NCBI RefSeq assembly: GCF_041227145.1
Contig: NZ_JBGFSP010000003.1
Span: 1,426,001 to 1,490,000 of the forward strand
Reading direction: 5' to 3'
Source of the DNA: Bacteroides sp. AN502(2024)
GTDB taxonomy: Bacteria > Bacteroidota > Bacteroidia > Bacteroidales > Bacteroidaceae
DNA: 64,000 nucleotides
Shown: positions 37,105 through 46,761 of the stretch, one piece after another
How the letters are laid out: each line of letters opens with the position of its first letter
Position numbering within the stretch: the stretch's first letter is position 1
Translations under genes and position numbers: made by a program
The notes under the pieces: generated by a model
Database searches by the model: none
What the model saw: the letters and a program-made list of their open reading frames with translations, nothing else
What the model was told of the DNA's origin: nothing

Positions 37105-39180
37105 CTAAAGTTCTTTGTGCAGTTTATTTAATAATTTGAGTTGCTGTGGAATATTGAATTTACCATTCATGGAATCACCTATATACCAAGTGGAAAATAC
37201 CCCTTCCTGCGTTGCATACAGGGCATCACGCGCCTCTTCCAATTCCTGGATAGCAACTCCCAGATGTTTAGTCCGTTTACTGCGGTCCTTTTCTTTATAA
37301 GCAGATACAAAATGATATAATGAATAACTCAATGCTGCCATATAATGGCAAGGAGCAGCCAAGTTATCTCTAAAGAACCGTTGATTTTGTTTTGGCAAAG
37401 ATTTGAGAAAATCTTCACAATGTCGTGAAACCTCCTCAAAACGTACAGCTGTCTTTTTCATCCCCGCAATCAATGAATCAACCTGATTATTTCCGTCAAT
37501 GCGGAATGAACGACCGGACACCCGTTCAAATCCGATCTCATACAAAGGATTCGGAGAAAAGTTATCAAAACGTTTTCCGATTTGCTCAAAAACACGAGAA
37601 TAGCGTAAATCCTGAAAGATAAACTGACGTTCCATCCCCGGAAACTCTGAAGGCTTCTGCTGCCAATAAGCATAGTAATAATCATGATAAAGTTTGGCAG
37701 CCTCTGCTGCATGTTCCTTTCCAAAATATTGAGTACAGAAATCAATCAGGAATGAATCTGTATTATATGCCTGCATATCCCACATCATACGGGCATTAGC
37801 CGACATTTCCATGACAAACTCTCTTAAGTTTCCAGCATTAACCACCGAGAAAGTCAGCGGACCGCGTGTATTCACATAACGATAGTTTGCTTCCATCTTC
37901 CATGGACCTTCTGCAGGAGCCAGATGAGCACCGGTCGAAGTAAATTGGAGATTCATATAATACCCCAGTTTCACTTGCTTTGTCGTATCGAATACAACCA
38001 AATCATCGTAAGGATAGTGATCTCTCCGCCCGGCAACAAAAGTCCAAAGCATATTCTTGCCCGTCGGAGGTTGTAAATAGCCTTTAGCCAACAAATCAGA
38101 AAGTTCATCGTAGAAAGTCATTCGTACAAAAGGAGCATTCTCGCCAGTAGCTTTTTTTATCATATCCAATTGTATACGGATCATACGGTTAATCACCTCT
38201 GCACGTTCCTTATCACCCTCCGGAGCATCGGCAAAAGCAGCCCAAAAAGGCTGGTCGTTTACACCACGAAAAGCAATCTGCCACAGATTTTCCTGTTTAT
38301 CACGACACACCGTTTCTATGCTATATTGCCAAAACTCAACAAGAGCTTTTTCATTCGATAAAAGTAACTCCGGTGCTTTCATGCCGCGCACTCGTCGCCA
38401 GTATCCTTCCCAGTTTTTCAGATTATTGTTGCAGGCTACGTGATGATGAGAAGTAAGTACCAGTCCGTATTTACGTAATAAAGCAGCCTGACCATTCAGT
38501 TTATAATCCGGATATGTAACCGTAGCTTCCAATTCGACAGTATTAAGCTTCAACCGTAACATAGTCTCCAGCCACAATTCGTTGTTCTCTTTCGACAAGC
38601 GTCTCCAGGGACTGAATAAATCGGTATCATTAGGGAACCAAGCGCGATACCTGACTTGTGGCGACTTCTGAAAATAATCAAAGTCCGATTGTATCTCCAC
38701 CTGTTTCTTATACTGCGGTTCCCAAGAAGAAAAATACCACAACGGAGGCACTTCAAGAAATAATTCACTAAAAGCATAAATAGCATATATAGCACCACGC
38801 ATATCTTTTCCATGAAGATAAATACGTTTCTCATCGGGACTACAATATACCCTATGAGATTCGAAACCATCCAAAGGACGAATGAATCGAGGCTGAAGCA
38901 AAGAACCGCCCGTCGCTTCGTTAATGATAACAATATCAATACTATTTGCCTCATCAATCGTTTGTGATATTACAGGTTTGTAATGCATTACCTTCTCAAA
39001 GTCTTTAGATAAAGTTTCTGCCGCCAGCTTTACAGGTCCTACTTCATGGCCGGATAACAAAATCCGAAAATTACCTTTCTCCAATTTTAAAGAAGAAGTG
39101 GAATTTATTGCCAGAGACGAAGCGGAAAGAAAAAATAAAGCAATTAGATTCAATAAAAATAATCGGTTGTAGTCCTTCAT
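37105..39180 (-). CDS. GH115-like alpha-glucuronidase family protein
   Basis: About 691 residues from Met 39180, which begins a signal peptide (LLNLIALFFLSASSLA). It has the N-terminal domain with YLHGKDMRGAIYAIYAFSELFLEVPPLWYF (abbreviated core GKDMRGAIYAIY) and a barrel beginning YRAWFPNDTDLFSPWR. These resemble GH115, but it is shorter than the neighbouring 982-residue member and lacks its C-terminal beta-domain. The specific subfamily is uncertain. It follows a duplicated promoter-like element and is separated from the GH67 remnant by about 130 bp. Confidence 0.7.
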   Translation of the reverse strand: MKDYNRLFLLNLIALFFLSASSLAINSTSSLKLEKGNFRILLSGHEVGPVKLAAETLSKDFEKVMHYKPVISQTIDEANSIDIVIINEATGGSLLQPRFIRPLDGFESHRVYCSPDEKRIYLHGKDMRGAIYAIYAFSELFLEVPPLWYFSSWEPQYKKQVEIQSDFDYFQKSPQVRYRAWFPNDTDLFSPWRRLSKENNELWLETMLRLKLNTVELEATVTYPDYKLNGQAALLRKYGLVLTSHHHVACNNNLKNWEGYWRRVRGMKAPELLLSNEKALVEFWQYSIETVCRDKQENLWQIAFRGVNDQPFWAAFADAPEGDKERAEVINRMIRIQLDMIKKATGENAPFVRMTFYDELSDLLAKGYLQPPTGKNMLWTFVAGRRDHYPYDDLVVFDTTKQVKLGYYMNLQFTSTGAHLAPAEGPWKMEANYRYVNTRGPLTFSVVNAGNLREFVMEMSANARMMWDMQAYNTDSFLIDFCTQYFGKEHAAEAAKLYHDYYYAYWQQKPSEFPGMERQFIFQDLRYSRVFEQIGKRFDNFSPNPLYEIGFERVSGRSFRIDGNNQVDSLIAGMKKTAVRFEEVSRHCEDFLKSLPKQNQRFFRDNLAAPCHYMAALSYSLYHFVSAYKEKDRSKRTKHLGVAIQELEEARDALYATQEGVFSTWYIGDSMNGKFNIPQQLKLLNKLHKEL

Positions 39181-39290
39181 ACTTTTCACGGTTCTTTTTG
39201 ATTTAAGTCGTTTATACTCTTTGTTAATCGAAGCATAGGCAAAATTAAGAATTACCAACCGGAAAAAGAGGGGATATATCCGCCATATAA

Positions 39291-39369
39291 CAAAAATATA
39301 GGGGTTCCAAACAGATATTTTATTAATAATCAAATAATTGCAAAAACAAAAACAGGCAAAAATATAGGG
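39291..39369 (-). promoter_or_regulatory. Duplicated CCCTATATTTTTG promoter-like element
   Basis: The 13-bp sequence CAAAAATATAGGG occurs at 39291-39303 and 39357-39369. Read leftward each contains TATTTTTG, matching the Bacteroides -7 element TAnnTTTG. The first copy lies about 110 bp before the GH115-like start. No matching -33 TTTG at the usual spacing was found. Confidence 0.35.
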
Positions 39370-39392
39370 ATTTATACGTACTTATATAACGG

Positions 39393-40679
39393 TTACAGAC
39401 CTATTTTTTTAATATTTTTTTCAAAATTAGCAGGATCAACAGCTTTGTTTCGAGTGCGAACTCTATAATTATAAACGGTGTTCACGGAATACCCCAGAAT
39501 TTCTGATATTTGTTCAGACTCTGTAATTCCCAACCGGATCAAGGCAAAAATACGTAAGGTAGAGTTTAACGCATCTTTATTCTCCAAAGCAAATTTATCA
39601 TTCGGTTGAAGTAATGAATTGAAATTTTCAACAAATGTTGGAAATAAAGATAAGAATGTCCTGTCAAAATCAGCAAAAGCACTTTTCCTGTTAAAATCCG
39701 AATTCAAATTCTGAATCATCGAAGAAAGAGAATCATACTGCTTATTCTCCAACTTTTGCTGTCCTACCAATACAAAATTATCAAGCTGATTAACTAACTT
39801 AAAAGTAGCATCCAGATAGTGTCCTATATACGAATTCTTAATACGGTTTGCTTCCGACAATTTCAAGTTCAGCTTTTCCAACAATTGACGGGAATGGCGC
39901 AAGTGCTTCATCTGTACCAGAATATAAATGATGGCCACTATTAATATAATCGCAAAAATAGAAGTCAAGATAAGACCATCCTGAAAAGTCTGCCGCTTAA
40001 CCTGCTCTATATCAAGTTTCTCCCCGACAAATACAGGTAATAAAGTTCCGATGACATTAATCCTGTGACGGGTTCCATAAAAAGTTGCATCTTCAAATGC
40101 CTCATTTATATATTCGGAAGCAAGATTCACATCATTTTTATAGTAGTATAGCATAGTTGCCAGTCCTCTCATAGACACTGATTCTTTTGTGGCACTACGG
40201 ATATCATTTACAGCCGCCTTCACATAATAGTGAATAGCCTCATCATTCAGTTCCAACCTACGGTCGATAAACGCCAAAGTCGACAAGAGTACTGAAAGTG
40301 TTTCCGTATCAGTAGTATCACATAATTCTAAGGCCTGCCTATAGAGTTGTTTAGACTCTGCTACCTTATCTTCTTTAAGTGCTATTTTTCCCTTTACATA
40401 ATAGATTGTTGACGAATCAGAGAGGTAGGACAGACTTTCCATCAAAAGTTCATTTCCTATTTGGTTATACGTGGATGAAAACATATCGTCCTTTGCATAA
40501 TCCGCCAGATCATGATAAACACGCCCAAAGCTAATATAATAGTCCGCCAACACTTGAGCAGGCAATGTTTCTTTCTCAATCCGGATAGAAGAAAGTGAAT
40601 CTATAGCCTCTTTAAAAAAACCTCCACGTGCTAAAATATATCCCAACCGAGTTTTGGCATTTACCATATATGAAGCCAT
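39393..40679 (-). CDS. DUF6377-type TPR membrane regulator, N-terminally shortened
   Basis: 428 residues: TPR-like helices (1-225), one membrane segment near 235-255 (GLILTSIFAIILIVAIIYILV), a coiled-coil linker and a C-terminal HTH (IRLGITESEQISEILGYSVNTVYNYRVRTRNKA). Family members usually begin with a signal peptide and about 100 more residues. Here the frame starts inside the TPR part, and in-frame stops lie directly upstream. It either has a degraded 5' end or uses an unusual short form. It probably regulated the adjacent GH115/GH43 genes. Confidence 0.7.
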   Translation of the reverse strand: MASYMVNAKTRLGYILARGGFFKEAIDSLSSIRIEKETLPAQVLADYYISFGRVYHDLADYAKDDMFSSTYNQIGNELLMESLSYLSDSSTIYYVKGKIALKEDKVAESKQLYRQALELCDTTDTETLSVLLSTLAFIDRRLELNDEAIHYYVKAAVNDIRSATKESVSMRGLATMLYYYKNDVNLASEYINEAFEDATFYGTRHRINVIGTLLPVFVGEKLDIEQVKRQTFQDGLILTSIFAIILIVAIIYILVQMKHLRHSRQLLEKLNLKLSEANRIKNSYIGHYLDATFKLVNQLDNFVLVGQQKLENKQYDSLSSMIQNLNSDFNRKSAFADFDRTFLSLFPTFVENFNSLLQPNDKFALENKDALNSTLRIFALIRLGITESEQISEILGYSVNTVYNYRVRTRNKAVDPANFEKNIKKIGL

Positions 40680-40812
40680 TGCGGATTCTCTTTCTTACTA
40701 AAACACAGCGTATTGCAAAAGATTCCAGCTTAATAGGTAACGATTTAGAAACCAGAGTATTTCAATATTCTACCCAATATTGCATAATCCTTAAAGAACG
40801 CTTTTATTGCCA

Positions 40813-40820
40813 CAAAGATA
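40813..40820 (-). promoter_or_regulatory. -7 promoter element for the DUF6377 gene
   Basis: TATCTTTG on the minus strand matches TAnnTTTG, about 130 bp upstream of the DUF6377 start. A possible -33 TTTG at 40836-40839 is only 15 bp away, closer than usual. Confidence 0.35.
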
Positions 40821-40973
40821 CAAAATAAATTTCATCAAATGAAGGGATACTACCTTAAAAACATTTAAGTTTTTCTCGATCCTCCCCCAACTCTTAGCAT
40901 AGCTCACTTGCTTACTAATTCCGGAGAAAATATATTTAGAATCATATTGCTTTCATATACAAAAAAATAGTTG

Positions 40974-40981
40974 TACCTTTG
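40974..40981 (+). promoter_or_regulatory. -7 promoter element of the DUF262-AAA operon
   Basis: TACCTTTG matches the Bacteroides -7 consensus and lies 26 bp before the ATG at 41008, so the leader would be about 20 nt. The surrounding 40680-41007 gap is A/T-rich and otherwise shows no gene. Confidence 0.5.
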
Positions 40982-41007
40982 TACACAAATTATCAAGCTA
41001 TTATAAT

Positions 41008-42651
41008 ATGGCATTATCTCTTTCTGCAGAACAAAAGAACCTAAGAGCATTATTTATTAATGATGATAGATATGTGGTGCCCTCCTTTCAAAGACCATAT
41101 CGATGGACAAAGAAAGAAGCAAAACAATTGTTTGACGACATAACCCAAGCATACAATGCTGATGAGGATTATTTTGTTGGTAATATTGTTATTGCTCGTG
41201 GGAATGAAGATAAGGCTAGACCACAGATAGTTGATGGACAACAACGCATTCTAACATTGTGGATGTTTCTAAAAGCTCTCACCATTTTAACAAATGTTTC
41301 CCGATTAGAAGAAATGCTATCAATCCGTGATTGGGAGGATAATAGTGTGCTGTCTAAAATTGACTCGTTAGTATTTGAAGAAGCTGATCAGATTGGCATT
41401 GATAATTTATTAAACTGGAATGTTGATGATTTTAATAAAGGAATCAAAGAAATATCTAAATTAGGACTTATACAATATAATGCTATCCAAATATATCGCT
41501 GGCTTCAAGAATTTCTCAATAGAATCTCAGAAAGTGAAAAAACGAAATTTTGGAAATATTTTATAGATAGAATTTATTTGCTACCAATAGTTTTAGATGG
41601 AAAAGATATATCAGAAGCAACGTCTCGTGCTCTTACTATTTTTGAAACAATTAATAATCGCGGTCTAGATTTGGCAGATGCAGATATCTTAAAAGCAAAA
41701 CTGTATGAAATGGCTTGTGCAGGGAATGAGGGGAACAAATTTATATCTCAATGGAAAGATTTAGGTCAAAAATGCCTAGAATTAAATGCTTCTGTTAATG
41801 ATGTGTTCAGATATTATTTACGCATATTACGTGCTAAAAATAATCAAACTACATCTGAACCAAATTTGAGAAATTTCTTTTTGAATAATTCAGTTTCTCC
41901 ATTTAAAACGAGAAATTGGCAATATATTATGGATGACTTAGTGTTGATTGTTGATGTATTGGAGAGAATTGATTCATTGCAATATACTTCCAATAAAACG
42001 GCATTGTTATATCAAGTTCTTAAAGTTCATTCAAGTGCCATTCCTTTTTCTGCTATGGTTGCATTTGTATATAGCATTAAAGGTCAAGATGATTTACAAC
42101 AAGAGAATGAAATCCTTCATTTTTTGGAGTTACTCATAAAAATATGTTATTCTCATGATCCTGCTCAAGATATTAAATATGTAATATTTGATCTCAATGT
42201 CAGAATAATGAATAATAAGGCAATACAATTAAAGCCAATTAATGTATCTGATGACTTCTTTAATGAGAGGCGTCGATTAAGAAGTGGCTTCGTCATGTTA
42301 TATCATTATTTAAAAGAAAATGATTGGACAAAGAACAAATTGAGCGGTAGTTTAAACATAGAACGCATTGCAAAACAAAATGATATGCCATCGCATATTG
42401 ATTGGCCTACAAATACGCTCTCTGATGATTTAGAGAGTATGGCGAATTTTTCAATTATTGATTTTCCTAAAACTTATAAATCACTTTTAGAACGAAGTTC
42501 TTCGTTCAATTCATCTTCGCTCAGTTCAGTGGCTTGCATTTTAGGTGGAAAAAACTACTATTCCTATGCTGATTTTTTGAGCAGGAAAGAAGATATGCAA
42601 GCTACTATTTCTGCATTTCTTTCATCTAATTGCCAAATAGATTGTGAATAA
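41008..42651 (+). CDS. DUF262 (GmrS/ParB-like) protein of a two-gene defence operon
   Basis: A 547-residue protein with an N-terminal DUF262 domain: PSFQRPYRW (residues 25-33) and IVDGQQRILTL with Asp76-Gly-Gln-Gln-Arg80. These are the family's nucleotide-binding and hydrolysis motifs, as in GmrSD-type IV restriction and SspE. FETINNRGLDLADADILKAKL is the second conserved block. The C-terminus shows no DUF1524 HNH pattern that I can find, so a nuclease is not evident. The A+T content is higher than in the flanking glycan genes. The stop overlaps the next start by 8 bp, implying coupled translation with the AAA ATPase. Confidence 0.8.
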   Translation: MALSLSAEQKNLRALFINDDRYVVPSFQRPYRWTKKEAKQLFDDITQAYNADEDYFVGNIVIARGNEDKARPQIVDGQQRILTLWMFLKALTILTNVSRLEEMLSIRDWEDNSVLSKIDSLVFEEADQIGIDNLLNWNVDDFNKGIKEISKLGLIQYNAIQIYRWLQEFLNRISESEKTKFWKYFIDRIYLLPIVLDGKDISEATSRALTIFETINNRGLDLADADILKAKLYEMACAGNEGNKFISQWKDLGQKCLELNASVNDVFRYYLRILRAKNNQTTSEPNLRNFFLNNSVSPFKTRNWQYIMDDLVLIVDVLERIDSLQYTSNKTALLYQVLKVHSSAIPFSAMVAFVYSIKGQDDLQQENEILHFLELLIKICYSHDPAQDIKYVIFDLNVRIMNNKAIQLKPINVSDDFFNERRRLRSGFVMLYHYLKENDWTKNKLSGSLNIERIAKQNDMPSHIDWPTNTLSDDLESMANFSIIDFPKTYKSLLERSSSFNSSSLSSVACILGGKNYYSYADFLSRKEDMQATISAFLSSNCQIDCE

Positions 42652-44092
42652 TATAATTATTTCTAATTTCAAAGGAATTGAACACTCTATAGAATTAGAT
42701 TTTTCTATCCTAAAAGACGGAATAAGTATTCCCTCAAATAATATGGTGTTGTACTCAGAGAATGGAGGTGGAAAAACATCAATAGCAGAAGCAATACGTT
42801 TAATGGCATTTCGTACAGAATTTGAGAATAGTAAAATTGCCCCTTATATTGTTGGAGAGGAAAGAGAAGCTGCAAAAAGAGATTGGCTGAATAATTTTTT
42901 ACACAATCAATCAACAGAATCATTTGAAATAGAAATTGATGGGATGAAGTTTTCAGATTGGCAACCAGATATAATTTCAAATGTATTGATACTAGGTAGG
43001 TCTCAACTTATACCAACATCAAAAATTAATCTTGCGGAAATTCTTGATACATCATATTTTGGATCTTCACATAACCTCTCCGAATTGCTATCTGCAGATG
43101 CAGTAACCCTTATATTAGATGAAGTTAATGAAATCTTGAACACTGATTTCAAGGAGCAAATTTCATTAGCATTGCCAGAAACAGGAGAAAATATTGTCGG
43201 AATAAACGGGGTGATAGATGGTCTTTTAACTGAAAATATTGATGAAAAATTGAATGAAGCTCAACAAAATTTGATAAAGATACTACTCTTTTTAAATTAT
43301 ATCAAATTGTTACCCAGACTAGATATGGGTAAAAAATACTTCATTGTGATAGATGATATAATGTCTAGTTTAGATTTGGCAAATAGAATTATATTAGCCC
43401 GTTTTTTAACTAAACTTGGATTAGATAATCAAATGCTAATAATGACTCACAATGTAGGGTTTTATAACCTCATGAAACATCTCGTTTGTGTTGAGAATTC
43501 AACTGAAAAATGGTCATTCAAATCATTATATAAGATAGATGGCAAACATACCATTTGCCCATCCAATGATGAATGTACGGTAGATGAGCTGGTTAAACGA
43601 TTTGATGGGCACATTCTACCAAATAATGATTTGGCCATAAATGCGATGCGTAGAAAATTTGAAAAATTACTACATGAATTTGGGAAAATTCTTATTCTTG
43701 GAGTGCAAGATGAAACAATTAATATCATTCAAAAAATAAGTAGTATTGGAAATGAGTATTATTGTAATATCGAAGGGAATAAAATTAAGACTCATATTGA
43801 TTTACTACGGGAACTTTCATCAATTATTGACGTTTGTCCACAAGAACAACTACAATCTAAAATTAGGAAGTTATTTCTTCGGTATGATAATGGTAATAAT
43901 ATGCCTTGGATTGCTGATGTTATAAAACATTTACACACCTTCCAAAAAGTCATATTTCATCAAGGTTCCCATGATCAAATTGGTATTCAACCAGTCATTT
44001 CTGCAAAAGAAATAACAATGTCGCTTGAACTTATGAAACGTTTAGAACTAATTGTGAATAGGAGTTCTTCTAATTACCCATACTTTATGTAA
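42644..44092 (+). CDS. AAA/ABC-type ATPase paired with DUF262 protein
   Basis: A 482-residue ATPase of the RecF/SMC-like class. The N-terminus IIISNFKGIEHSIELDF leads to a P-loop variant YSENGGGKTS (residues 37-46). A signature-like LNEAQQNLIKILLFLNYI and Walker B YFIVIDDIMSSLD (about residues 229-241) follow, then the switch His in MLIMTHNVGFYN. There is no long coiled coil. The last 200 residues are not recognised and could be an effector or DNA-binding part. It is translationally coupled to the DUF262 gene. Its stop lies 20 bp from the convergent DprA-like pseudogene. Confidence 0.8.
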   Translation: MNNIIISNFKGIEHSIELDFSILKDGISIPSNNMVLYSENGGGKTSIAEAIRLMAFRTEFENSKIAPYIVGEEREAAKRDWLNNFLHNQSTESFEIEIDGMKFSDWQPDIISNVLILGRSQLIPTSKINLAEILDTSYFGSSHNLSELLSADAVTLILDEVNEILNTDFKEQISLALPETGENIVGINGVIDGLLTENIDEKLNEAQQNLIKILLFLNYIKLLPRLDMGKKYFIVIDDIMSSLDLANRIILARFLTKLGLDNQMLIMTHNVGFYNLMKHLVCVENSTEKWSFKSLYKIDGKHTICPSNDECTVDELVKRFDGHILPNNDLAINAMRRKFEKLLHEFGKILILGVQDETINIIQKISSIGNEYYCNIEGNKIKTHIDLLRELSSIIDVCPQEQLQSKIRKLFLRYDNGNNMPWIADVIKHLHTFQKVIFHQGSHDQIGIQPVISAKEITMSLELMKRLELIVNRSSSNYPYFM

Positions 44093-44384
44093 AGTTGTTA
44101 TATTCTAACTATTTATAATATAACTATATTCTCACAATTTAGGGAAAGAATAAACAGAGAGGAGGTTTCGCTGACAGAAGCGAAAACAAGAGAATCTGCA
44201 ATATCGGCGATATAGTGGTTGCGGATGGTAGCATTTGCAGCGGAAGGGCGAGTTGTCTTTTCTGAGGTCATGGATATGAAAAGGATGCGATTTGAATCGT
44301 AAGCATTCGGTAAACCACGTTGCAATTTTTGTGAAATTAGTTCCGAATCGGTGCTATTCGTAGTCGATTCGGAACTAATAGTAT

Positions 44385-45956
44385 CTATTCGGAACAAGTT
44401 TGATTGGATTTTACCCAATTACGTGGTAGAAGTTCTTCCATATTCTTCTCATCCCTTTCATAATATGGAATTTTGCTCAGGACATCTTCCATCCAGATTC
44501 TGGGGTCTACTTCTGCTGATTTGCAGGTTGAAATCAGTGAGTATACGATGGCAGCCCTGTATGCTGATGCATCGTTTCCGCAGAGCAGATAGTTCTTTCT
44601 TCCCAAAGCCAAAGGTCTTATGGCATTTTCTATACGGTTGTCATCAATTTCGATTCTTCCGTCGTTTACGTATCTGGAAAGTCTTGGAAGGAGCGTGTAC
44701 GTATATTCGATGGCTTTACCCATACGGCTTTTAGGAAGCACTCTAAGATAGGTGTCCTGCAGCCACTTTTCAAATTCAAGTATCAGCGGATAGGCCTCAC
44801 TGATACGTTTTTCCTTACGCTCTTCAGCTGTGAGCCCTGCATCATTGGCTTCAGATTCTATCTTGTACAACTTGCCGATGTAGTGTATTGCCTGTGTGGC
44901 CAGGGTCCTGTTCTCTTCCAGGGCATCCACGTACTTCCTTCTGACATGTGCCCAACAGCCGACCATAGTGATTCCTTTCACCTGCTCAAACTGTTCGTAA
45001 GCTGCATAGCCGTCACATTGCACAATGCCATGGTAACATCCCAGCAGTTCACGGGCTACAGTCCCCGAACGGCTGCCACGGTCATAATGGAACATGACGT
45101 CCCCCGTGATGCCGTCGCGTACGCACCACTCATACCCCTTTTTCGCCTTATGTTTCTCATTGTCCAGCACAGGAATGACACTCTCGTCCACTTGTATATA
45201 CTCACTGGAGAGTATCTTCTGTTTGAGCAGGTTGTACAGCAACCTGAGTTTCTCCACCGCCATTTCATACCATCCGCACATGGTAGATTCGCTTATGCTG
45301 ATTCCTGATTCGCGATACTGCTGTATCAGACGATAGAACGGGAGATGATACATGAACTTGCCGATGATAATGTCTGTCAGGACCGAGGCGCCTGCCATAC
45401 ATTTACTGACCGGAACAAGAGGTAGAGGGTGAATCAGGATCTGCCTTTCCTCGGGGTATTTCTCCATATCGGACTTACTTATCACTTTGTGACGGACAGT
45501 CTTCAGGATATACAATTTTGCCGGAACACGTTCCAGGCGTGAACTCTCTTCCTTTCCGATTTCAATGAAATCATCCTTAAGCCTGCCTTCCTCGTCTGTT
45601 GTCCCTTCGGGGTAAAGATCAACAACCTCTACCGCAAGAGAAGATGTATCCAAGGGCTTGCGGGCCGGCTTCTCCTTGACTTTTATGGTTCTGGTGATTT
45701 CTTCATCGCTTTTGCGGACTTCCTCCTCCATCCGGGATATTTCCATGGAGGACATTTCAGCTTTTGAGAACAGGAACAGTTGGTTGGGATCAAGCGGAAG
45801 ATTCTTCTCGCTCATCCGGCCAAAGACTTTTTTCCGAAGCCAGTACAGCGACTGTTCCAGTGAGGAAACCCTGCTGATAAGCGCCGCTTTATCCTGACGG
45901 AGCTGCTCTAGTTCTTCCAATAAGGCTTTTTCCTGTTCCTCCGTAAGCATCTGCAT
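44385..45956 (-). CDS. tnpC: IS66 transposase TnpC
   Basis: A 523-residue DDE transposase of IS66. The N-terminal leucine zipper (EEQEKALLEELEQLRQDKAAL) is followed by a zinc-finger-like and catalytic region, with YIQVDESVIPVLD and GIVQCDGYAAYEQF as the aspartate blocks. RIEIDDNRIENAIRPLALGRKNYLLCGN, given here by its core DDNRIENAIRP, contains the catalytic Glu. A C-terminal IS66 tail is present. The gene is full length with no visible lesion. Confidence 0.95.
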   Translation of the reverse strand: MQMLTEEQEKALLEELEQLRQDKAALISRVSSLEQSLYWLRKKVFGRMSEKNLPLDPNQLFLFSKAEMSSMEISRMEEEVRKSDEEITRTIKVKEKPARKPLDTSSLAVEVVDLYPEGTTDEEGRLKDDFIEIGKEESSRLERVPAKLYILKTVRHKVISKSDMEKYPEERQILIHPLPLVPVSKCMAGASVLTDIIIGKFMYHLPFYRLIQQYRESGISISESTMCGWYEMAVEKLRLLYNLLKQKILSSEYIQVDESVIPVLDNEKHKAKKGYEWCVRDGITGDVMFHYDRGSRSGTVARELLGCYHGIVQCDGYAAYEQFEQVKGITMVGCWAHVRRKYVDALEENRTLATQAIHYIGKLYKIESEANDAGLTAEERKEKRISEAYPLILEFEKWLQDTYLRVLPKSRMGKAIEYTYTLLPRLSRYVNDGRIEIDDNRIENAIRPLALGRKNYLLCGNDASAYRAAIVYSLISTCKSAEVDPRIWMEDVLSKIPYYERDEKNMEELLPRNWVKSNQTCSE

Positions 45957-46028
45957 CTCATTTTTTCACAATGTAAATATACTAAAATCCAATGACATAC
46001 AAAAGCAAGCAGAGTAAAAAATCCGATA

Positions 46029-46397
46029 CTATTTTCGAAGTTTCTGCAGGTTTTCAAGTCTCGTGCGACGGGAGTCACGGGCTTCCATGATACCCTCCAC
46101 TATCATGACAAGTTCCCGCCATTCTATATTTGTACAGACCTCATCGTCGTTGGCAGAATCAGGTTTACCTAAGGTTCCGGCTTCCAGAAGTTTGGAATAT
46201 AACACCATGCCGCCAGGCTCCCAATGCAGGAGTTTTATACGGTCACGGGCACGGTTTATGAAGATATACACGTTGCCGTTACAGGGGTCCTGACCCATGG
46301 CGTCGGTGATGATACCGCTGAGGGTATGGAAGCTTTTGCGCATATCAGTCGGGCGGTTATACAACAGATAGCGCATACTGTCATTAAGGCTGAACAT
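46029..46397 (-). CDS. tnpB: IS66 accessory protein TnpB
   Basis: About 122 residues from Met 46397 (MFSLNDSMRYLLYNRPTDMRK). It shows the IS66 Orf2 landmarks NGNVYIFINRARDRIKLLHWEPGG. A start at 46436 would overlap tnpA more extensively. TnpB is required for IS66 transposition, but its biochemical role is not defined. Confidence 0.9.
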   Translation of the reverse strand: MFSLNDSMRYLLYNRPTDMRKSFHTLSGIITDAMGQDPCNGNVYIFINRARDRIKLLHWEPGGMVLYSKLLEAGTLGKPDSANDDEVCTNIEWRELVMIVEGIMEARDSRRTRLENLQKLRK

Positions 46398-46761
46398 GGC
46401 TGCAGGCCCGGATGATTGAAAACAGTTCCTTTTCATTTAGCTCACCACAAATGCGTATGGCACTACCGGCCGGTGTACGTATTTCTATCTCTTTCAATCC
46501 GCTTGGCGTGGTCGGTGTACTTTTCTGTTTCCGTCCGGTTGTACCGGCAAATGAAGGAACCGGAACAAAAAATCCGCTATGCGGAAGCTCGATAAACTCA
46601 CCTTGAGCCGTTTTACCAGATGATTGCTCGGCGGCATAACGGGATTTGCTGTCATAAAACCGCCATACAGGGATATTGAGTTCCTCTAATCTTGACTTAT
46701 AAGTCACTTTGTGCTCTTTGCAGTAGTTCATTATTTCTACTACTTCTTCTCGTGTCATCAT
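46384..46761 (-). CDS. tnpA: IS66 accessory protein TnpA
   Basis: A 125-residue protein with a helical N-terminus (REEVVEIMNYCKEHKVTYKS) and a C-terminal block IEIRTPAGSAIRICGELNEKELFSIIRA typical of IS66 Orf1 (given by its ends IEIRTP and FSIIRA). It overlaps tnpB by 14 bp, suggesting coupled translation. Confidence 0.85.
   Translation of the reverse strand: MMTREEVVEIMNYCKEHKVTYKSRLEELNIPVWRFYDSKSRYAAEQSSGKTAQGEFIELPHSGFFVPVPSFAGTTGRKQKSTPTTPSGLKEIEIRTPAGSAIRICGELNEKELFSIIRACSHVQP

Noticed and set aside
44113..44418. Frame crossing the left IS66 end as a separate gene
   Set aside because: Its first part is IS sequence; the remainder is the 3' half of the split DprA-like gene.
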